From: CANHBY01 sp046342195
GTDB taxonomy: Bacteria > Pseudomonadota > Gammaproteobacteria > Burkholderiales > Burkholderiaceae_C
Reading direction: 5' to 3'
NCBI GenBank assembly: GCA_046342195.1
Contig: JBKDQE010000055.1
Span: 1 to 64,000 of the forward strand
DNA length: 64,000 nt
Numbering within the stretch: the stretch's first letter is position 1; the number at the start of each line of letters is the position of its first letter. Positions 61,269-64,000 of this stretch are shown here, piece by piece. The notes beneath the pieces were generated by a model. The model searched no databases. It was given only the letters and a program-made list of their open reading frames with translations, and had not been told where the DNA came from. The position numbers and the translations under genes are program-made.

Positions 61269-62252
61269 TCAGGCTCCCAGGCATTGCCCCAGCCAGTCAC
61301 TTGGCATGTGCCCCTGAAAAAATTGTGCGCAGTTCAGGCGTTTGCCCCCAGGCCGTTGCAACTCGATCAGCTCCAGGGCAGAAGATGCCCCACAAACGAC
61401 TTTCATTCCTTCTGGGCGCACCGCCACCACCTGTCCGATGACGCCATTCTCTTTAAATGGCACCACCTTGGCTCGCCACAACTTGAGCAACTCGCCTTGA
61501 GCCTCAGTGTGCGCTCCGGGAAAGGGATCAAAAGCCCGGATTTTGCGTTCAATCAATGCAGCCGGTGCCGACCAGTCAATGAGAGCTTCCGCCTTGGCCA
61601 CCTTGTGTGCATAAGTCACCCCTTCAGAGGATTGCGGCCTTGGACAAAGGGGGCCCACTCGTGCTTGGCGCAACACCTCAACAATCAAGGCCCCGCCTGA
61701 AATAGCCAGGCGATCATGCAAACTGCCCGTAGAATCCTGGGAATTGATGACGACCGATTCGGTCAAGAGAACATCGCCCGTATCGAGGCCCTCATCCATC
61801 TGCATAATGCAAACACCCGTGATGGTATCTCCTGCCTCAATGGCTCGGTGAATAGGGGCTGCCCCGCGCCAGCGCGGCAATAAAGAAGCATGGATATTCA
61901 GGCAACCCAGCCTCGGGAGCTCTAAAAGCCATCGTGGCAGCATCAACCCATAAGCTGCCACAATCAAGACATCTATTTGTGCGGCCTCCAGGGCGGCTTT
62001 GGCCGAAGCAGCATCAAGAGCAAATCGGCCCTCCAAGCGCAAGCCTTGGGGTTGACTAACGGAAATATGATGCTCCAAAGCCAAGGCCTTGACCGGCGAG
62101 GGGTTCAGCTTCATTCCTCGCCCCGCAGGACGGTCAGGCTGCGTCAATACAATGACCACCTCATAACCTGCTTCAATGATTGACCTCAAAGCAACTCGTG
62201 CAAAATCCGGAGTGCCTGCAAACCCTAAGCGTAGCCCGGATTTATAAGGCAT
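61269..62252 (-). CDS. fmt: Methionyl-tRNA formyltransferase
   Basis: A 327-residue enzyme formylating the initiator Met-tRNA. The N-terminal LRLGFAGTPDFARVAL, the folate/catalytic section NIHASLLPRWRGAAPIHRAI and the C-terminal domain with KIRAFDPFPGA are typical. The ATG at 62252 lies inside the end of def (11-bp overlap). A GTG one codon upstream is also in frame. Confidence 0.95.
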   Translation of the reverse strand: MPYKSGLRLGFAGTPDFARVALRSIIEAGYEVVIVLTQPDRPAGRGMKLNPSPVKALALEHHISVSQPQGLRLEGRFALDAASAKAALEAAQIDVLIVAAYGLMLPRWLLELPRLGCLNIHASLLPRWRGAAPIHRAIEAGDTITGVCIMQMDEGLDTGDVLLTESVVINSQDSTGSLHDRLAISGGALIVEVLRQARVGPLCPRPQSSEGVTYAHKVAKAEALIDWSAPAALIERKIRAFDPFPGAHTEAQGELLKLWRAKVVPFKENGVIGQVVAVRPEGMKVVCGASSALELIELQRPGGKRLNCAQFFQGHMPSDWLGQCLGA

Positions 62253-62751
62253 CACGAGCCCTTTTCAGCAGTTTGGCTTTGATCCGATTACGTTTAAGCG
62301 GGCTTAAATAGTCCACAAATACCTTGCCCCTGAGGTGATCAATTTCATGTTGAATGCAAACCGATAACAAACCTTCCGCCTCCATTTGAAAAGGCTTTCC
62401 CTCATGGTCAAGAGCCTGGATTTTGAGACGGGCAAACCGAGGCACAGACTCATACGCGGCAGGAACCGACAAACAGCCTTCATTACCTGCCACAATCTCG
62501 TTATGACTCTGGTCAATGACCACTGGATTGATCAAAACCAAAGGCTGGTTACCGTTCTCTGAAACATCTATCACGATGATCTGCTCATGCACATTGACTT
62601 GGGTGGCAGCCAAACCAATACCCGGCGCAGCGTACATTGTTTCAAACATGTCATTGACAATACGCCGAACGCGATCGTCAACCACCTTGACAGCTTGAGC
62701 CACGGTGCTCAGGCGAGGGTCTGGATAGCAAAGAATGGAAAGGCGGGCCAT
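62242..62751 (-). CDS. def: Peptide deformylase
   Basis: A 169-residue iron enzyme removing formyl groups from nascent proteins. The three motifs GIGLAATQV, EGCLSVP and QHEIDHLRGKVF with its metal ligands Cys and two His are present. The start at 62751 (MARLSILCYPD) is the family's usual N-terminus. The def-fmt pair is transcribed divergently from the LysM gene, the arrangement seen in many betaproteobacteria. Confidence 0.95.
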   Translation of the reverse strand: MARLSILCYPDPRLSTVAQAVKVVDDRVRRIVNDMFETMYAAPGIGLAATQVNVHEQIIVIDVSENGNQPLVLINPVVIDQSHNEIVAGNEGCLSVPAAYESVPRFARLKIQALDHEGKPFQMEAEGLLSVCIQHEIDHLRGKVFVDYLSPLKRNRIKAKLLKRARDAL

Positions 62752-63046
62752 GCTGGACAAACTTTAGTTTGAAAAATCAAAAAAGGCAAAAAACCCCGAT
62801 TCAGGGGGGGGCTGAATAGCCTTGGAACCCAAAAAGCACCTTGTTGATACAGGTCAGTTTGATTGCGATCAACCAGGATTAAAGGCAGAATCAGTTTTCA
62901 TCAAGCATCTTGATCCTTATGAATAATTTTTGCTTACTTCCAGTGTTGATTGTCGCGCACCCTGATGACCCCTGCTGCGCAAGCCTCCAAGGACGTGAGT
63001 TTCCACCCATTTACACTGAACCCGCCTTTCACGGAGAAGACTGACC
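62752..63046. promoter_or_regulatory. Divergent gap between def and the LysM gene
   Basis: This 295-bp gap contains no gene. It should hold the promoters of def-fmt and of the LysM protein. An ACGGAG ribosome binding sequence is near 63031 ahead of the ATG at 63047. No further feature was identified. Confidence 0.4.
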
Positions 63047-64000
63047 ATGTCACGCGCAATTCATTTTCCTGGCTCTTCCCGCTGGAAAAACCGCACAACA
63101 GCATCCAGCACGTTTGCTTTGATTTTGATGGCCATTGCAGGCTTGCCAGCCCATGCGGTGAACTTTCCAGTGACCCCCGAACAGCGAAGCACCGCGCAAA
63201 AAGTTGCTGAGGCCGGGGTTGCTCTTTCAGAATTGGCGCCCAATGCGCCAGATTCTTATACTGTCAAACAAGGGGACACCCTGTGGGACATTTCCAGGCT
63301 GTTTCTGCGCCGCCCGTGGCGCTGGCCTGAATTATGGGGCATGAATCTTGATCAAATTCGCAATCCACACCTTATCTTCCCCGGGCAAGTGCTCTTGTTA
63401 GATAAATCGAATGGCCGGGCCCGACTGAGAGTTGGAAAACCCTTGAGCCCCTCAGGTTTTGAAAAACTATCTCCCCAATCCCGAACTGAGGCCATCGGCC
63501 TGGATGCCATTCCTCCGATCAAGCTTTCCCAGATTGAGCCCTTCCTGAATGAAGCGGTGATTTTGCAAACCAATGAACTCGAAAGCGCCCCTCGGGTCGT
63601 GGCCGCCCCGGAAAACCGAGTGATCATCACCACAGGCGACATCGCTTATGTGCGTGGCGAACTCCAGCCGACAACGCCCAAATATCGTATTTACCGTGAA
63701 CCCAAGCCCCTGACAGACCCCATTACTCAGGAAGTGTTGGGTTTTGAAGCGGCTTATGTAGGAACGGCTGCATTCATGCGGGCAGGCAATTCTGGTGTTG
63801 ATGCCAAGGGCGATCCATTCGTGGTTCCTGCAACCGTGTCTGTCACCTCCGCTCGGCAAGAGGTGCGTATCGGCGACCGCTTGGCAAGCTTCCCAAAAAA
63901 AGAATACGGCAACTTTATCCCGCGTTCACCGGCCCGCCCTGTCGATGGGCGAGTCATTTCTGTCTATGGCGAGGCCATTTATGCTGCCAAAAACCAGATT
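63047..64000 (+). CDS. LysM-domain exported protein (3' end outside the window)
   Basis: At least 318 residues, cut off by the window end. A signal peptide (TFALILMAIAGLPAHA) ends near residue 37. A LysM peptidoglycan-binding module follows at about 68-115 (SYTVKQGDTLWDISRLFL, ELWGMNLDQIRNPHLIFPGQVLLL). The next ~200 residues form an unnamed domain, seen in similar betaproteobacterial proteins encoded beside dprA. The start has GGAG about 11 bp upstream. It is divergent from def. Confidence 0.85.
   Translation, partial: MSRAIHFPGSSRWKNRTTASSTFALILMAIAGLPAHAVNFPVTPEQRSTAQKVAEAGVALSELAPNAPDSYTVKQGDTLWDISRLFLRRPWRWPELWGMNLDQIRNPHLIFPGQVLLLDKSNGRARLRVGKPLSPSGFEKLSPQSRTEAIGLDAIPPIKLSQIEPFLNEAVILQTNELESAPRVVAAPENRVIITTGDIAYVRGELQPTTPKYRIYREPKPLTDPITQEVLGFEAAYVGTAAFMRAGNSGVDAKGDPFVVPATVSVTSARQEVRIGDRLASFPKKEYGNFIPRSPARPVDGRVISVYGEAIYAAKNQI

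Overview
The window is a stretch of a betaproteobacterial, most likely Burkholderiales, chromosome. The gene orders yceD-rpmF-plsX-fabH-fabD-fabG-acpP-fabF, rpoE-rseA-rseB-degP-lepA-lepB-DUF4845-rnc-era, and fmt-def-LysM are typical of that group, as are the DUF934 and DUF1840 genes and the SWIB-domain protein. I cannot name the genus. The left edge holds a decayed IS256-type transposase. No tRNA, rRNA or CRISPR array was seen.

Layout. 0.7-8.7 kb: a PilZ protein, then ferredoxin and its reductase, then an assimilatory sulfate reduction operon on the minus strand (cysI, DUF934, cysH, cysD, cysN and a sirohaem methyltransferase). The reductase is of the APS type, which fits the absence of a cysC. 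9-13 kb: ahpC/ahpD peroxide defence, a SWIB protein, an RsmI-like methylase and Maf. 12.4-20 kb: ribosomal protein L32 and the fatty-acid synthesis cluster. 20-29 kb: the envelope-stress sigma factor with its anti-sigma proteins and DegP, followed by LepA, signal peptidase, RNase III and Era.

29-46 kb: polyamine uptake and catabolism. The order spuA-spuB-spuC (puuD, puuA, aminotransferase) followed by the ATPase and two permeases is that of the spuABCDEFGH operon, but the periplasmic binding-protein gene(s) expected in the middle are missing. In their place, on the opposite strand, is a four-gene cassette (about 34.8-41.9 kb): a large DNA methyltransferase, an unrecognised possibly HEPN-like protein, a superfamily 2 helicase and a GIY-YIG nuclease. 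This looks like a restriction or phage-defence system that I cannot assign to a named type. It carries a C9 tract near its 5' end, a short tandem repeat between its first two genes and an imperfect hairpin at its 3' edge.

46-64 kb: an AT-rich orphan OmpA-like gene, a glutaredoxin-like protein, lexA with a perfect operator, asparaginase, hemA, a possible structured RNA ending in a good terminator, two coupled c-di-GMP genes (PAS-GGDEF-EAL and HD-GYP), a saccharopine-dehydrogenase-like protein, a prolyl-4-hydroxylase-like protein, proA, queC, a LemA-like protein, fmt, def and a LysM protein cut by the window end.

Small non-coding repeats are a second theme. Two copies of an ~80-bp palindrome-ended element lie in opposite orientation, and one ends at the rpoE start codon. 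A 166-bp MITE-like element and several shorter palindromes lie between genes.
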